Assembly: GCA_003232595.1 (NCBI GenBank)
Contig: QIIJ01000223.1
Coordinates: 1-6,165, forward strand
Direction of reading: 5' to 3'
From: Aurantimonadaceae bacterium
GTDB taxonomy: Bacteria; Pseudomonadota; Alphaproteobacteria; Rhizobiales; Rhizobiaceae
DNA: 6,165 bases
Position numbers and translations under genes: made by a program. Positions 6,164 through 6,165 of this stretch are shown here, piece by piece; the first letter of the stretch is position 1, and the number at the start of each line of letters is the position of its first letter. Below the pieces are notes generated by a model, which saw only the letters and a list, made by a program, of their open reading frames with translations, made no database searches and was not told the DNA's origin.

Positions 6164-6165
6164 AG

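Larger units (their letters stand above)
5643..6165. other. 523-nt region without a convincing gene
   Basis: The region upstream of the ABC operon should contain its promoter. About 5800-6060 is comparatively AT-rich with pyrimidine runs, while 6061-6165 is about 64 % GC. The only sizeable frame (5805-6119, plus) has no ribosome site and no recognisable protein pattern. On the minus strand a frame entering from the right edge ends R-F-I-T-Q-stop near 6124; it is 14 codons long and could be the tail of an unseen gene or chance. Confidence 0.55.

Overview
The window looks like a chromosomal fragment of an alphaproteobacterium, perhaps a marine Hyphomicrobiales-type organism. I infer this from the protein flavour (P450, PaaG-like crotonase, stand-alone CinA/MoaB-type protein, NMT1-type ABC uptake system), roughly 50 % GC and a CCTTCGACAGG-type intergenic repeat. 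No rRNA, tRNA, CRISPR array, integrase or transposase was seen.

Left part (1-2118, minus strand): a compact unit transcribed right to left. It holds an intact class I cytochrome P450 (2118-889), a PaaG-type enoyl-CoA hydratase/isomerase (827-69) and, 2 nt further on, the signal peptide of an exported protein that runs off the window (66-1). The P450 and crotonase together suggest oxidation and CoA-thioester processing of an organic acid or aromatic compound, but no substrate can be read from the sequence. The crotonase reads as one open frame but lacks about 13 residues that normally form the conserved P-D-x-G-G active-site loop.

Middle (2254-2997, plus strand): an intact stand-alone molybdopterin-binding-domain protein (CinA N-terminal/MoaB type). 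It is divergent from the P450 across a 135-nt promoter region and converges on the next operon with only 7 nt between stop codons.

Right part (3005-5642, minus strand): an ABC uptake operon of the nitrate/sulfonate/taurine type in the order substrate-binding protein, ATPase, permease. An intercistronic hairpin follows the binding-protein gene, and ATPase and permease overlap by 8 nt. Every one of the three genes is frame-disrupted: the binding protein once, the ATPase once, the permease twice. One permease lesion is an exact 8-bp tandem duplication; the others look like short deletions. Outside the lesions the proteins are well preserved, with intact ABC motifs and a Tat-type signal peptide. 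This is therefore either very recent inactivation or an assembly or sequencing problem.

Far right (5643-6165): 523 nt with no convincing gene. It holds the presumed promoter of the ABC operon, a CCTTCGACAGG-type repeat, and a GC-rich terminal stretch ending in a perfect 7-bp hairpin that may be the edge of a repeat or another locus.

No clear novel multi-gene system was recognised. The most notable signals are the concentration of small indels in one transport operon and the loss of the catalytic loop in the PaaG-like enzyme.
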